From: CAVZLD01 sp964522605
GTDB lineage: Bacteria > Planctomycetota > Planctomycetia > Pirellulales > Pirellulaceae
Direction: 5' to 3'
DNA: 23,954 bases
NCBI GenBank assembly: GCA_964522605.1
Contig: CAZFWV010000074.1
Location: 1-23,954, forward strand
The notes under the pieces were generated by a model. That model was given only the letters and a program-made list of their open reading frames with translations. It made no database searches and was not told where the DNA came from. Below, piece by piece: positions 14,924 to 23,866 of this stretch. The position numbers and the translations under genes are program-made. Numbering within the stretch: position 1 is the stretch's first letter; every line of letters begins with the position of its first letter.

Positions 14924-17900
14924 TCAATTCGGCTCTTCGATGATGATGCGGAACCCCACGTCGTGCACCGCATACCATGGATGGTAGGCGAACCGATGCG
15001 CGGATCGACAGCGTTGAGGCCGTTCGTAGAAGGAGCCACCCCGAACCACTCGCGGCGGGGAATCGGAATCGACATCGTTCTTTCCATCATCCGCGCGATA
15101 GGGATACGGGCGATAAACCGAGCGCGTCCATTCCGCGGCGTTGCCGTGCATATCGTACAACCCCCATGGATTCGCCGAATACGAGCCAACGTCGGCGGTT
15201 CCGATCGCCTGGTCGTCGTAACGCATATCTGCGGGGATCGGCTGCAAGACGGCAACGCCGGCCGTCCCCACATAGATGCACGCCAGGGATCGGTCGGCCA
15301 TATTCGCATGGGGTGAGAAATCGATGTCCGCGTCACCGTAACTGAGCTCGGTCGTCGTCCCCGCACGAGCGGCATACTCCCACTGAGCCTCGGTCGGAAG
15401 TGTCACATGGTAACCAGAGATCTGTGACAGACGCCTGCAAAAAAGCATCGCTTCATTCCAGGAAACTCGCACCGCCGGCTGTTGTGGTTCGTCAAGTTGA
15501 ATTCCGGGACCATTGACATCGATCTGTCGCTTTGTAAAAAAGCCAGACGTGTGTTCCGGACAGAGACGCCGCAATTGCTCATTGGTGACCTCGCATTTGC
15601 CAATCCAGAATGCACGTTCAATCTCCACCACGGATGCGGGATGTTCGTCTTCGGCCCCGACCGCATTCAGATCGCCCATCACGAATCGCCCGCGCGGCAC
15701 GTGGACCAGTTCAATCTCAACTCCACCTCCCAAATCGAGCGTCATCGTATCTTTCGAGCCCTCCGATGCGATGTCCGTTTCCGCTTCGACTGTCTGTTGG
15801 AGTTGCAGGGCGGCCTGGCGATGTCTTTCTCTTCGCTCCGCGACCTCTTCCAAGGGAATCGCGGGACGGACCGATCGTTCCTGCGGAGAATCGATGGGAT
15901 TCACCTCCGGGTCGAACGTCGGCCCTCCATACGCACGTGCCAGACTCAATCGCTGTCGATCCGCTTCATCAGGGATCGGAGCGATCGCACTCCACTGACC
16001 GTGACACGGACCATTCAAGTCAATCCAGGTGATCAGACGATCCCACGCTTCGCGGCTCAACTCGACACGATAATGCCCCTTTTTCAACATCTGAATCAGC
16101 GGACTCGTATCAGCATGGTACTCGCCGGGACGCAGCAGATTCGCACTATCTTCGATGTTGACCCGACGAATGAACGGAATTAGCGATTCATAGGCCGGGG
16201 TATACCGTGTTCTGTGATTCCCATAAGGCTTCGGCATTCCGACACAAGCAGAGAAACGATCGGAGACGCTGGCGAGCGTCGAAGGATCGAGTCGATCGGC
16301 ACCGAGCGCCGTCAGGGGAAGTCCGACATAACCGTCCTGTCGATCGGCTGCCCGCAGGTCGGGGAGCGACTCGGTGCCAATGCGCTGTTGGCCATCGTGA
16401 CACGCAACACAGTATTCGTCGAGAACTGGCTGTACTTCGCGCGCGAAGTCAAAGCCACGCGGTGGTCCGTACCAAGGCTCAATTTCGGAAGCCGGAAACT
16501 GCGCAGCCAAGTCACCTCGGACCACGGGCGTTTGATTGGGCGTTTCATGACAACCCACGCAACTTGTCAGCTCACCCGGCATCGCCGTATACCAGCTGCG
16601 CATCAGTTGAACGGCTTGCCCCTCTTGGTCCAGAGCCTGCAAGGTAATTGGCGTGCAGGCGGGAACGCGGAATTTCGCCGATCCATCTTCGTAAACCGGA
16701 ACGGTCCCAAGAATTCGCATCACCTCCCACGGTCCGGCGCGTCCGATTTTGTCGGGACCGGCCATTCCCGGATAGCCAAAGTGATACGCGGCGATTCTGA
16801 GGTGGGTGATTGTTCCCCGCGGAACTCCGCGCAAGCCGGGCCCCTGGTAAATGTCGTGCAAAAAGACAATCGCATCCTCCCGCGACGGATCAATCGAATC
16901 GGGGATTACGGGAGGCGCCGGGTGCCGTCGAATCGGAATTGGCTCAAAGAAATCATATTCCTCATCCGTCAAGATCGGCGTCACGTTGTCGAACGCATCG
17001 ACGAGGTAGATTCCCCATGGTTGTCGCGGTGTAGGTTGCATCGCGGTCAGAACGTACTTCTCGCTCAGGGGGTACGGATGCAGAAACTGAGGCGAAGCCT
17101 GATTCGTTAACATGTCCAGGACGACAGGCACGATTGGCTCGTCGCGATGCGTCATCCGATGGACGATGCCGCTTTCGCCATCCCAACCTCTTGAAACATC
17201 GAGGACAGCAAGTTCGCCCATCCGGTTCTTGCCGTGATAGCCGGCGAGAATCGCCACGATCTTGTTTGGATCTCCAGGCACGGCACGGGGAAAGAAAAGG
17301 CAGTTCGGATAGTAGGTATTACTTCCGCAGACAGCTCGCTGGCCGGTCCCGTCGGGATTCATCACCATGAGTGGCCGCACGTATGCATGCTGGATGCCGG
17401 TATAGTCCCAGCGGCTGTAGATTACTTGGCCATTAGCAAGAACGGCCGGGTGCAAATCCAAATCCTGGTCGTAGCACAACTGGCGAATGTTCGACCCATC
17501 GGCGTCCATCCGATACAGGCAACAAGCGCGCTCACGACCATGCCAACACGGGACGCCGGTGAACGAAGCGGTGGAAGCAAACACAATTCCGCCGTCAGGC
17601 AGATAACAAGCGTCAAAGTTGTCGACGCCCGCGACTTCGCGCGAGACCTGCCGAATCTCGCGATCCCTCAGACGAATCTCGTGAATTTGCCAGGTACGCC
17701 CGTTCGGCATGGTCAACAAGAGACGATCGGCATCGAAGTGCAGGTCCAGTTCACCAACGTAAGCGTCATCCGAAGGACGAAAGAGTGTCGTTAGCTGACC
17801 GCGAGGGTGGACGGGGGCGAGTATCGCCACCTCGTTGTCAAATCCATTCTGCTCCAGGCACGTATTGCATTGATGATTTGTCGGCAAACCGAGCTGACCC

Positions 17901-18406
17901 GTCTTCCGCTTCAACACAAGCATTCTCTCAAAATCGAGAAGCGGATTTGCTCGGAGCGCTTCGTCACGCAGGCGTCGGAACTGCAGCCACTTGCTGGGCG
18001 ACTCGGAATCCATCTCGACTGCAATCTGATCCCATCGCCGCAAATAATCCGCTCCGTTGGGATACTCGGGACCAAACGTCGCCATCAAATCCTCAACCGC
18101 CAACCGCAAAGATTCCATCCGATAGGAAAGCCTTTGTTTCCTGGCACTCACTTCGGAATCATATTGAGGCGGACGCTTGATGAAATGCGTACGAGACGGT
18201 GGCTTCAACCGAACGGGGGGAACATGAATCGACGGGGCAATCGGTCCCGTCTGTTCCTCGACATCGCCCGTCGTCTCCGCTGCGGAAACGATCACACTGC
18301 CCATCCACATCCATGCCAGAATCCAACTCGCGGCGGTCAACAAAAAGCGGCACCGCGGGTGACCCGTCTGACGAATCATTTGGCGATTTCCTGGTTGTTT
18401 CAGCAT
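14924..18406 (-). CDS. HzsA-related di-haem protein fused to SUMF1/FGE-like domain
   Basis: 1160 residues from ATG 18406 (GAGAG upstream); TTG 18469 and ATG 18379 are alternatives, the latter with AGGA nine bases before it. Hydrophobic residues 21-42 form a Sec signal. Residues about 165-540 are beta-propeller-like (VLANGQVIYSRWDY, MNPDGTGQRA) and align with the HzsA-related protein at 9037. FLHDIYQGPGLRGV and VYEDGSAKFRVPA mark the HZS-alpha middle domain. Haem c sites are CVGCH (616-620) and CVACH (666-670). A linker helix at about 850-885 leads to a SUMF1/FGE-sulfatase domain (about 896-1157): GRFVMGD, EVTNEQ, PAVRVSWNEAMLFCRRLS, LPTEAQWEYAARAG, GLYDMHGNAAEW, RVVRGGSF. The copper-binding cysteine pair of true formylglycine-generating enzymes after GGS is not present (GGSFYERPQRCRSAHR has a single Cys), so sulfatase activation is unlikely. 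A periplasmic redox protein with a binding domain is inferred. Confidence 0.85.
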   Translation of the reverse strand: MLKQPGNRQMIRQTGHPRCRFLLTAASWILAWMWMGSVIVSAAETTGDVEEQTGPIAPSIHVPPVRLKPPSRTHFIKRPPQYDSEVSARKQRLSYRMESLRLAVEDLMATFGPEYPNGADYLRRWDQIAVEMDSESPSKWLQFRRLRDEALRANPLLDFERMLVLKRKTGQLGLPTNHQCNTCLEQNGFDNEVAILAPVHPRGQLTTLFRPSDDAYVGELDLHFDADRLLLTMPNGRTWQIHEIRLRDREIRQVSREVAGVDNFDACYLPDGGIVFASTASFTGVPCWHGRERACCLYRMDADGSNIRQLCYDQDLDLHPAVLANGQVIYSRWDYTGIQHAYVRPLMVMNPDGTGQRAVCGSNTYYPNCLFFPRAVPGDPNKIVAILAGYHGKNRMGELAVLDVSRGWDGESGIVHRMTHRDEPIVPVVLDMLTNQASPQFLHPYPLSEKYVLTAMQPTPRQPWGIYLVDAFDNVTPILTDEEYDFFEPIPIRRHPAPPVIPDSIDPSREDAIVFLHDIYQGPGLRGVPRGTITHLRIAAYHFGYPGMAGPDKIGRAGPWEVMRILGTVPVYEDGSAKFRVPACTPITLQALDQEGQAVQLMRSWYTAMPGELTSCVGCHETPNQTPVVRGDLAAQFPASEIEPWYGPPRGFDFAREVQPVLDEYCVACHDGQQRIGTESLPDLRAADRQDGYVGLPLTALGADRLDPSTLASVSDRFSACVGMPKPYGNHRTRYTPAYESLIPFIRRVNIEDSANLLRPGEYHADTSPLIQMLKKGHYRVELSREAWDRLITWIDLNGPCHGQWSAIAPIPDEADRQRLSLARAYGGPTFDPEVNPIDSPQERSVRPAIPLEEVAERRERHRQAALQLQQTVEAETDIASEGSKDTMTLDLGGGVEIELVHVPRGRFVMGDLNAVGAEDEHPASVVEIERAFWIGKCEVTNEQLRRLCPEHTSGFFTKRQIDVNGPGIQLDEPQQPAVRVSWNEAMLFCRRLSQISGYHVTLPTEAQWEYAARAGTTTELSYGDADIDFSPHANMADRSLACIYVGTAGVAVLQPIPADMRYDDQAIGTADVGSYSANPWGLYDMHGNAAEWTRSVYRPYPYRADDGKNDVDSDSPPRVVRGGSFYERPQRCRSAHRFAYHPWYAVHDVGFRIIIEEPN

Positions 18407-19295
18407 CTCGCTCTCGACTTCAGAACCAATTGAGCTGATCACAACTTGCGAGCCAATCCGAGTGACCAACTACGGCGGTGAGCCGCGACTTCATCACGCA
18501 CTCCATGAACGGGCCTCTACACAGAGGTGCTCGTTCATCCATTCTGGCTTGTCTGTTCTCCACCAACCAGCCCCATGTCGCGAGACCGTCAATGCCGTCT
18601 CTGACAGCGCACCGCCGTCTCGATGGCTTAACCTTCCCTTATCGGAACGCGCGCCGAACCAGGTCCTCCGCGGGAACGTGCTTCAAAACCTATTTCTGTG
18701 GAAGGTCGGTCTCTGCACACGAAGGCCCATTCTTCGTCGACAGACCAAACTGTCTTTCGAAGTCGGCCCACGGGAAACGCGCACTACCTTCAAACGTCAA
18801 AGGAAAAGGTCGCGGTTACGAATCGGCCCCAGCCAATATCTGCAGACGCGGACCTACACCCTGTGTTGGGCCTCGCGAGAGGAGGAATCATGGGAAGCTA
18901 GGGAAGCCAGGGGGGCGGCTTTATTCCCTACGGCGCAGTGAATGTTCCCCAGAAAGTCACGTTGCCCCCATGATTTCCGGGCTTCCGTTGGTCGCCCGGG
19001 TCCATTGGCTGCGCCGCCGTCGATAGGACATGCAAGGAGGCGGATTCGCATTTTCGGGACGCTCAAGAACGTGAACGAAAGGACGTTCGTCCGCATCGCA
19101 ACTCACGATTCGACCCGTGATTTGCTCGACGAACGGCACTGTGGATTCAGCTAACAAAAAAAACTTTGAAGATTTCTTGTAGCGTTCGGGGTGAATTCTC
19201 GCATTATTCCATGAGATGTTGTCCGGATTGGCGGGGAGGCAGCCTGCCGTCGAGCGACTTGAACGCATTTCAGAGCTGCTCGGAACAGAAGTCGT
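18407..19295. other. Long intergenic region without a supported gene
   Basis: 889 bp between the divergent starts at 18406 (-) and 19296 (+). Open frames of up to ~180 codons exist on the plus strand (for example from 18478), but they have low-complexity Arg/Ser-rich composition, no recognisable domain and no good ribosome site, so I do not call them. Seen here: a hairpin at 18505-18538, a purine-rich stretch near 18880-18915, and an A-tract (AAAAAAAA) near 19155 in an AT-rich patch that may hold the promoter of the phosphatase gene. Confidence 0.45.
18505..18538. other. Hairpin upstream of the HzsA-SUMF1 fusion gene
   Basis: ATGAACG (18505-18511) pairs with CGTTCAT (18532-18538), and inside it CCTCT (18514-18518) pairs with AGAGG (18523-18527) around an ACAC loop. 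It is about 100 bases upstream of the fusion gene's start and could be a leader structure or operator. Confidence 0.4.
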
Positions 19296-21503
19296 ATGGG
19301 CAAAAAAGAACAGACACTGTCGGCGAAAACGCGAGTTCTAAGGAACCGATGTTCCGACGGTTGTCGGAACGACTGGGATTCAGCACGAACGATCCCAATC
19401 GACCTATCCAGCGCGGAGCAGCGCGTCCGTACGCTGCTCGATCACGCTCCCGACGCAATCGTGATGCTGGATGTTGAGACGGGGCGATTCATTGATGCCA
19501 ACTTGATGGCGGAGCAACTGTTCGGCGTCCCGCGTGGGAAGTTGCTTGAAGTTGGACCGTTCGAGTTGAGTCCACCAAGGCAGCCGGGTGGGTCATCGTG
19601 TGATCTGGCTCGAGAACGAATTGCCGAGGCTCTCGAGGGAGGTGCGATCACCTTTGAATGGTGGCACTGCAACGCTCGCGGAGAACGTTTCCCATGTGAC
19701 GTACACCTGGTGCGAATGCCATGGGAAAATCGTGTCGTCATCCGCGGTTCGATCATGGAATCGAGCGGGCGGAAGCTGCTGGAGTTGTCGGAGGTTTCGC
19801 ACAGCAAGATCCTTCAAATGATCGCCCGCGGCGCGACATTAACCGAGACACTGGAACAACTCGTTCGAACTGTCGAAAACCTTCTTCCGGGCCTGATCTG
19901 CTCTGTTTTACTGCTTGATCAGGAGTCCGACCGTCTTCGATTAGGCGCTGCACCCGGCCTGCCGAGCTTCTACAACGCAGCCGTCGATGGCCTCCAGATC
20001 GGCCCAACGGTGGGATGCTGTGGTGCGGCAGCGTTCACGGGTCAGCGTGTCGTTGCCGCCGATGTGACAACGCATCCCAACTGGACCGCGTATCGCGAGT
20101 TGGCGGAACGTGCTGGGATCCGTGCATGTTGGTCGGAGCCCATCCTATCGCTCGCCGGAACGGTCCTCGGCACGTTTGCGATGTATTACCACGAGCCAAT
20201 CGAACCAGCTCCTGTTGAATTACGCGTCATTCAAACGGCGGCGCAAACGGTTTCCGTCGCGATCGAGCGTGTACGGGCTCATAACTTGCTGAGGGAATTG
20301 AATGAAACCCTTCGTCGCCGAGTTGCCCTGGAGACCAAGTACCTGGTTGAAGCGAACGAAAAGCTAAGACTGACAGAACAAGAGTTGCGTCTTGCGGCCG
20401 TAGCTTTCGACGTGCATGACAGTATCGTCATCACCGACGTGAATGGCACGATTCTCCGCGTGAATCAGGCCTTCACCAAACTGACCGGCTATACGGCCGA
20501 CGAAGTCGTCGGCACGACGCCGCGCGTGCTGCGATCGGGCCGGCACGATGATGAGTTTTATCACGAGATGTGGCGGACCATCGCCACGAAAGGGTTTTGG
20601 GAGGGCGAGATTTGGAATCGACGAAAGGACGGTCAAGAATACTTGCAGCGGTTAACGATCGCCTGCGTGCGAGATTCCTTGGGACGGATCACGCACTACG
20701 TCGCGAATGGCCAGGACCTCACACACCAGAAACGGGCGGAAGCCGACCGGGCAGAAATTCTGGCTGCGAGTTCAGTTCAGCGTGCTTTTCTCCCACCGCA
20801 CAATCCCTGCGTTCCTGGGCTCGACATCGCCGGCTCCGTCTATCCCGCGGATTGTGTCAGTGGAGATTTTTTCAACTTCTTCACCATGGGGCAGAACCAG
20901 GTCGGGATTCTTATTGCCGACGTGAGTGGTCATGGACTTGGCGCAGGCTTGGTGATGGCAAAGATGCAAGCCCACCTCCGCTCATTGACGGAAGGATGCG
21001 ACGATCCTCATCAACTGCTGACTGATGCAAATCGCGGCCTCTCCTGGAGCGACTCGGGACACTTCGTGACGATGTTCCTCGGTCGACTCGATCCCCAGAC
21101 GCGCTCGTTCATTTACGCCGGCGCCGGCCATCAGGGATATCTCGTGAAGGCATCGGGCGCGGCGCACATTCTGCAGTCAACGGGTGCACCATTGGGAATT
21201 GAAGCGACTTGGGACGCCGATCCTGACCTCGGTACGGTCCTCGAAGCAGGAGACTTGATCGTGCTACCCACGGATGGCATTGAAGAAGCCAGGAACCCCG
21301 ACCGCGTTCAATTTGGACGGAATCGCATGCTTGATGTGATTCGCGACAACGCATCAAAACCCGCTGCCGAAATCATTGAATGCCTCTACCACGCCACACG
21401 CCGCTTCTCGGCAGGCGAGTCGCAACACGATGACATCGCCGCAATCGTCGTCAAGGTGCTTCCCGAAAACGGGGAACCTTCTGACCCCAGTCATCGTGGA
21501 TGA
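19296..21503 (+). CDS. PAS-GAF-PAS sensor with SpoIIE-type PP2C phosphatase domain
   Basis: 735 residues, no signal or membrane segment, so cytoplasmic. PAS 1 is about 41-160 (LLDHAPDAIVMLD, DANLMAEQLFGV), GAF about 180-325, then a helical coiled-coil-like linker at 330-365, PAS 2 about 365-480 (ITDVNGTILRVNQAFTKLTG), and a PP2C/SpoIIE phosphatase about 505-720. Metal-binding acidic residues are visible in GDFF (D524), ADVSGHG (D542), LPTDG (D660) and QHDD (D712/D713). Such RsbU-like proteins dephosphorylate anti-sigma-factor antagonists and so adjust sigma factor activity in response to signals bound by PAS/GAF. No STAS or anti-sigma kinase gene lies next to it, so the partner is unknown. 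No clear Shine-Dalgarno precedes ATG 19296, but the next in-frame Met (58) lies inside PAS 1. Confidence 0.88.
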   Translation: MGKKEQTLSAKTRVLRNRCSDGCRNDWDSARTIPIDLSSAEQRVRTLLDHAPDAIVMLDVETGRFIDANLMAEQLFGVPRGKLLEVGPFELSPPRQPGGSSCDLARERIAEALEGGAITFEWWHCNARGERFPCDVHLVRMPWENRVVIRGSIMESSGRKLLELSEVSHSKILQMIARGATLTETLEQLVRTVENLLPGLICSVLLLDQESDRLRLGAAPGLPSFYNAAVDGLQIGPTVGCCGAAAFTGQRVVAADVTTHPNWTAYRELAERAGIRACWSEPILSLAGTVLGTFAMYYHEPIEPAPVELRVIQTAAQTVSVAIERVRAHNLLRELNETLRRRVALETKYLVEANEKLRLTEQELRLAAVAFDVHDSIVITDVNGTILRVNQAFTKLTGYTADEVVGTTPRVLRSGRHDDEFYHEMWRTIATKGFWEGEIWNRRKDGQEYLQRLTIACVRDSLGRITHYVANGQDLTHQKRAEADRAEILAASSVQRAFLPPHNPCVPGLDIAGSVYPADCVSGDFFNFFTMGQNQVGILIADVSGHGLGAGLVMAKMQAHLRSLTEGCDDPHQLLTDANRGLSWSDSGHFVTMFLGRLDPQTRSFIYAGAGHQGYLVKASGAAHILQSTGAPLGIEATWDADPDLGTVLEAGDLIVLPTDGIEEARNPDRVQFGRNRMLDVIRDNASKPAAEIIECLYHATRRFSAGESQHDDIAAIVVKVLPENGEPSDPSHRG

Positions 21504-21843
21504 GTTCCTGATCAACGACCTTCTGCCGGGGTAACGGCTTCTCGCAACTTTCACTCTCCGCACAGAATCCCGACTGAGGCCATGCCGGGAGCCTTTCTAG
21601 GGAGCTGATTGCTGTGGCGTCAGCAGACCAAATCCATCGGAAACGAACTGCGTTATCTTGAGTTGTCTCGTGGCTAGTGGTACAAAGACGGCCGGGCGCC
21701 GAAAGTGGCCCCGACACACCACGAATAGGGACGCATTCTCCCAATCCCAGATTCTTCGCTCCGCATTGTAGCCCGCCTTTGCCTCGACGCTCTGGGACGT
21801 TCATATTGGACATTTTTTTCGTGCATCTACTGAGAGGTGACCT
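21504..21843. other. Intergenic region before the LamG/PEP-CTERM gene
   Basis: 340 bp with no supported gene. It ends in a T-tract (TTTTTTT near 21813) and GAGAGGTGA just before ATG 21844. I saw no strong terminator hairpin for the phosphatase gene and no confident promoter boxes. Confidence 0.4.
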
Positions 21844-23802
21844 ATGACTGCGACTCTTTTTCACCATCTGTCGAGACGACTCTGTCTTTCGCGTGTGGCG
21901 ATCGCGATGGCGTGCGTCGCATTGCTGTGTCCATGTGCCCAAGCGATAAAGCTCCACGAGGGGCTGATCGCATATTGGCCACTGGATGAGGGAACGGGCG
22001 AAACCGCTTTCGATGTCGCGCCCTCCGGAGCGGAAGAAGATGACGGACTGCTGCGGGACGAACCGTCCTGGCTCGATGCCGACGAGTCGATGTTCGGCGA
22101 CAGTGCGCTGTACTTCGAGGGATTTCAGGATGTGCTGGTTTCCGACAGCGCAGACCTGAACATCACGACGAATGCGGTCACGGTGTCAGCCTGGTTCAAC
22201 ACGGAATTCCTGCCGTCCGAATTGCTGGGAAGTTTTGGTAGTATCTATGACTCGGCCCAAGATAGTTACGTTCTGTATTTGGATCGAGGAAACCGCGAAT
22301 TGCGTTTCAAGGTCACCGACGAAAATGGCACCGCGGAGCGTCCGGGGGTACCGGAATCGATGCTGACCACCGGGGATTGGCACCATGTGATGGGCGTCTA
22401 TGACGGCGCGAACGCAACGGCCAAGATCTATTTCAACGGGCAGTTCGTCGATTCCCATCCGAATGCCGGTTTGATCGATCCGGTTCGAACCGGGCAGATC
22501 GCCGCGATCGGTGGCAACCCCTTGACCGATCCGGGTTTCCCGGGCTCCAACTTCTTCTCTGGGTACATCGATGACGTCGCCATTTGGAATCGGGCGCTGG
22601 GCCAAGGCGAAGCAAAGTACCTCTATAGCGTCGGCAACGGCCATTCAGTCGGAGAAGCGAATCCGGAAATTGCGTTCCTCCCGGACCGCCCTCCCGTCGA
22701 TCCCGTAGAACCAACGGTGCAGCCCGTGATCCACTATTCGTTCGAAGGGAATCTTGCGAACAGTGGCACGGGAGGAGCTACCTACGACGGTACGCTCATC
22801 GATACACCGGGCTTGAACGAGCCACCCTACGGCCCGGGAACCGTCGGACTGGGATTGGACCTGCGAGAGAATACGATCCAGTCCAACACGGAGGGTGATG
22901 CCGTAAGTGTCGACTATGTGTTGACCGACAACGGAACCATCATGTTCGACTACACAGTCGATCAGTTCTACAACTATCAATCCTTGTGGACCAATTCAGC
23001 GGACGCCAATGACTGGGAGATGTGGATCTACCAGGATGGAATCCTACGCGGCCGAGTCCAGGACTCGGCCATCGCCTCCTACGATCTGAATCTGCTCGAC
23101 GGGTTTGGCACCTACCAGGTCGCCTTCACCTGGGAACGAACGGATGACAACGTCGACGTCAAGTTGTACATCGACGGCGAGATGGTGAACGAAACGTTCG
23201 CAGGACCGTGGGTGGATCCGGGTGGAACCTTCTTCATTGGTGGCGGCGATGGCGGGAACAATCTGGGTGCCGGAATCTGGGATGAGTTCCGGATTTACGA
23301 TGTCGCGCTGTCTGAGGGCGAAATCCTCTACCTCTCCATGCAAGGCACTCTTGCAGGGGATTACAACGGTGACGGTCAACTGGATGCGGCCGACTTGGAC
23401 CTGCAGGCGCGAGTCGCGACCGACGAGCTGCCGTTTGAGTCGAAATTTGACGAGAACGGGGACGGCGAAGTCACGTTCGCGGACCGAGAGATCTGGCTGG
23501 AGCAACACAAGGAGACTTGGATCGGGGATTCGAACCTCGATTTCCAATTCAACACAGCGGACTTCGTGGCAGTGCTGGGCGAAGGAAAATACGAAACGGG
23601 AGAGCGAGCCGGCTGGGCCCAGGGAGACTGGAACGGCGACCTCCTGTTCGGCACCGCAGATCTCGTTGTCGCCTTGTCGGGTGGTGGTTACGAACGAGGG
23701 CCCTTCCCCGGAGAAGGCATAGCGGCCGTGCCGGAACCGACGGGTCTGGCACTCTTTGTCCTCTCGCTGCTTGGTATCGCCGCGCTGCGCCGGCGTTCGT
23801 AG
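21844..23802 (+). CDS. Secreted double-LamG, dockerin-like, PEP-CTERM protein
   Basis: 652 residues; GAGAGGTGA six bases or so before ATG supports the start. Residues 14-35 form a Sec signal (cleavage near AQA). LamG/concanavalin-like domain 1 is about 38-265 (LIAYWPLDEGTGE, VTVSAWFNT, GDWHHVMGVYDG, GYIDDVAIWNRAL); domain 2 about 294-500 (VIHYSFEGNLANSG, IWDEFRIYDVAL). Residues 506-606 hold four EF-hand-like calcium loops starting at D506, D536, D562 and D595 (DYNGDGQLDAAD is the first), as in dockerins. The tail, VPEPTGLALFVLSLLGIAAL then RRRS, is a PEP-CTERM sorting signal: Pro-Glu-Pro, a hydrophobic helix, then Arg. The protein is likely exported, processed by an exosortase-type system and presented outside the cell, where the LamG domains may bind glycan. 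No catalytic domain is visible. Confidence 0.88.
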   Translation: MTATLFHHLSRRLCLSRVAIAMACVALLCPCAQAIKLHEGLIAYWPLDEGTGETAFDVAPSGAEEDDGLLRDEPSWLDADESMFGDSALYFEGFQDVLVSDSADLNITTNAVTVSAWFNTEFLPSELLGSFGSIYDSAQDSYVLYLDRGNRELRFKVTDENGTAERPGVPESMLTTGDWHHVMGVYDGANATAKIYFNGQFVDSHPNAGLIDPVRTGQIAAIGGNPLTDPGFPGSNFFSGYIDDVAIWNRALGQGEAKYLYSVGNGHSVGEANPEIAFLPDRPPVDPVEPTVQPVIHYSFEGNLANSGTGGATYDGTLIDTPGLNEPPYGPGTVGLGLDLRENTIQSNTEGDAVSVDYVLTDNGTIMFDYTVDQFYNYQSLWTNSADANDWEMWIYQDGILRGRVQDSAIASYDLNLLDGFGTYQVAFTWERTDDNVDVKLYIDGEMVNETFAGPWVDPGGTFFIGGGDGGNNLGAGIWDEFRIYDVALSEGEILYLSMQGTLAGDYNGDGQLDAADLDLQARVATDELPFESKFDENGDGEVTFADREIWLEQHKETWIGDSNLDFQFNTADFVAVLGEGKYETGERAGWAQGDWNGDLLFGTADLVVALSGGGYERGPFPGEGIAAVPEPTGLALFVLSLLGIAALRRRS

Positions 23803-23840
23803 ACGCGCTGGTCGTTTTCGCTCTTAGGGATGCAGTACCA

Positions 23841-23866
23841 ACCCGGTCGCACAACTGCGACCGGGT
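23841..23866. terminator. Perfect 11-bp hairpin after the PEP-CTERM gene
   Basis: ACCCGGTCGCA (23841-23851), loop CAAC, then TGCGACCGGGT (23856-23866). It begins 38 bases after the stop codon of the gene ending at 23802. No T-tract follows immediately, so it is either a Rho-independent-like terminator of the planctomycete kind, or a transcript-end stabilising structure. Confidence 0.6.

Noticed and set aside
14924..15700. Sulfatase-activating enzyme function for the SUMF1 domain
   Set aside because: The paired catalytic cysteines are not visible after RGGS and no sulfatase gene lies in the window.
16214..17110. Plus-strand open frame of 298 codons
   Set aside because: It is antisense to the HzsA-SUMF1 fusion and shows no domain.
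18478..19026. Plus-strand open frame of 182 codons in the long intergenic region
   Set aside because: No ribosome site, Arg/Ser-rich composition, and overlapping alternative frames of similar length; not supported as a gene.
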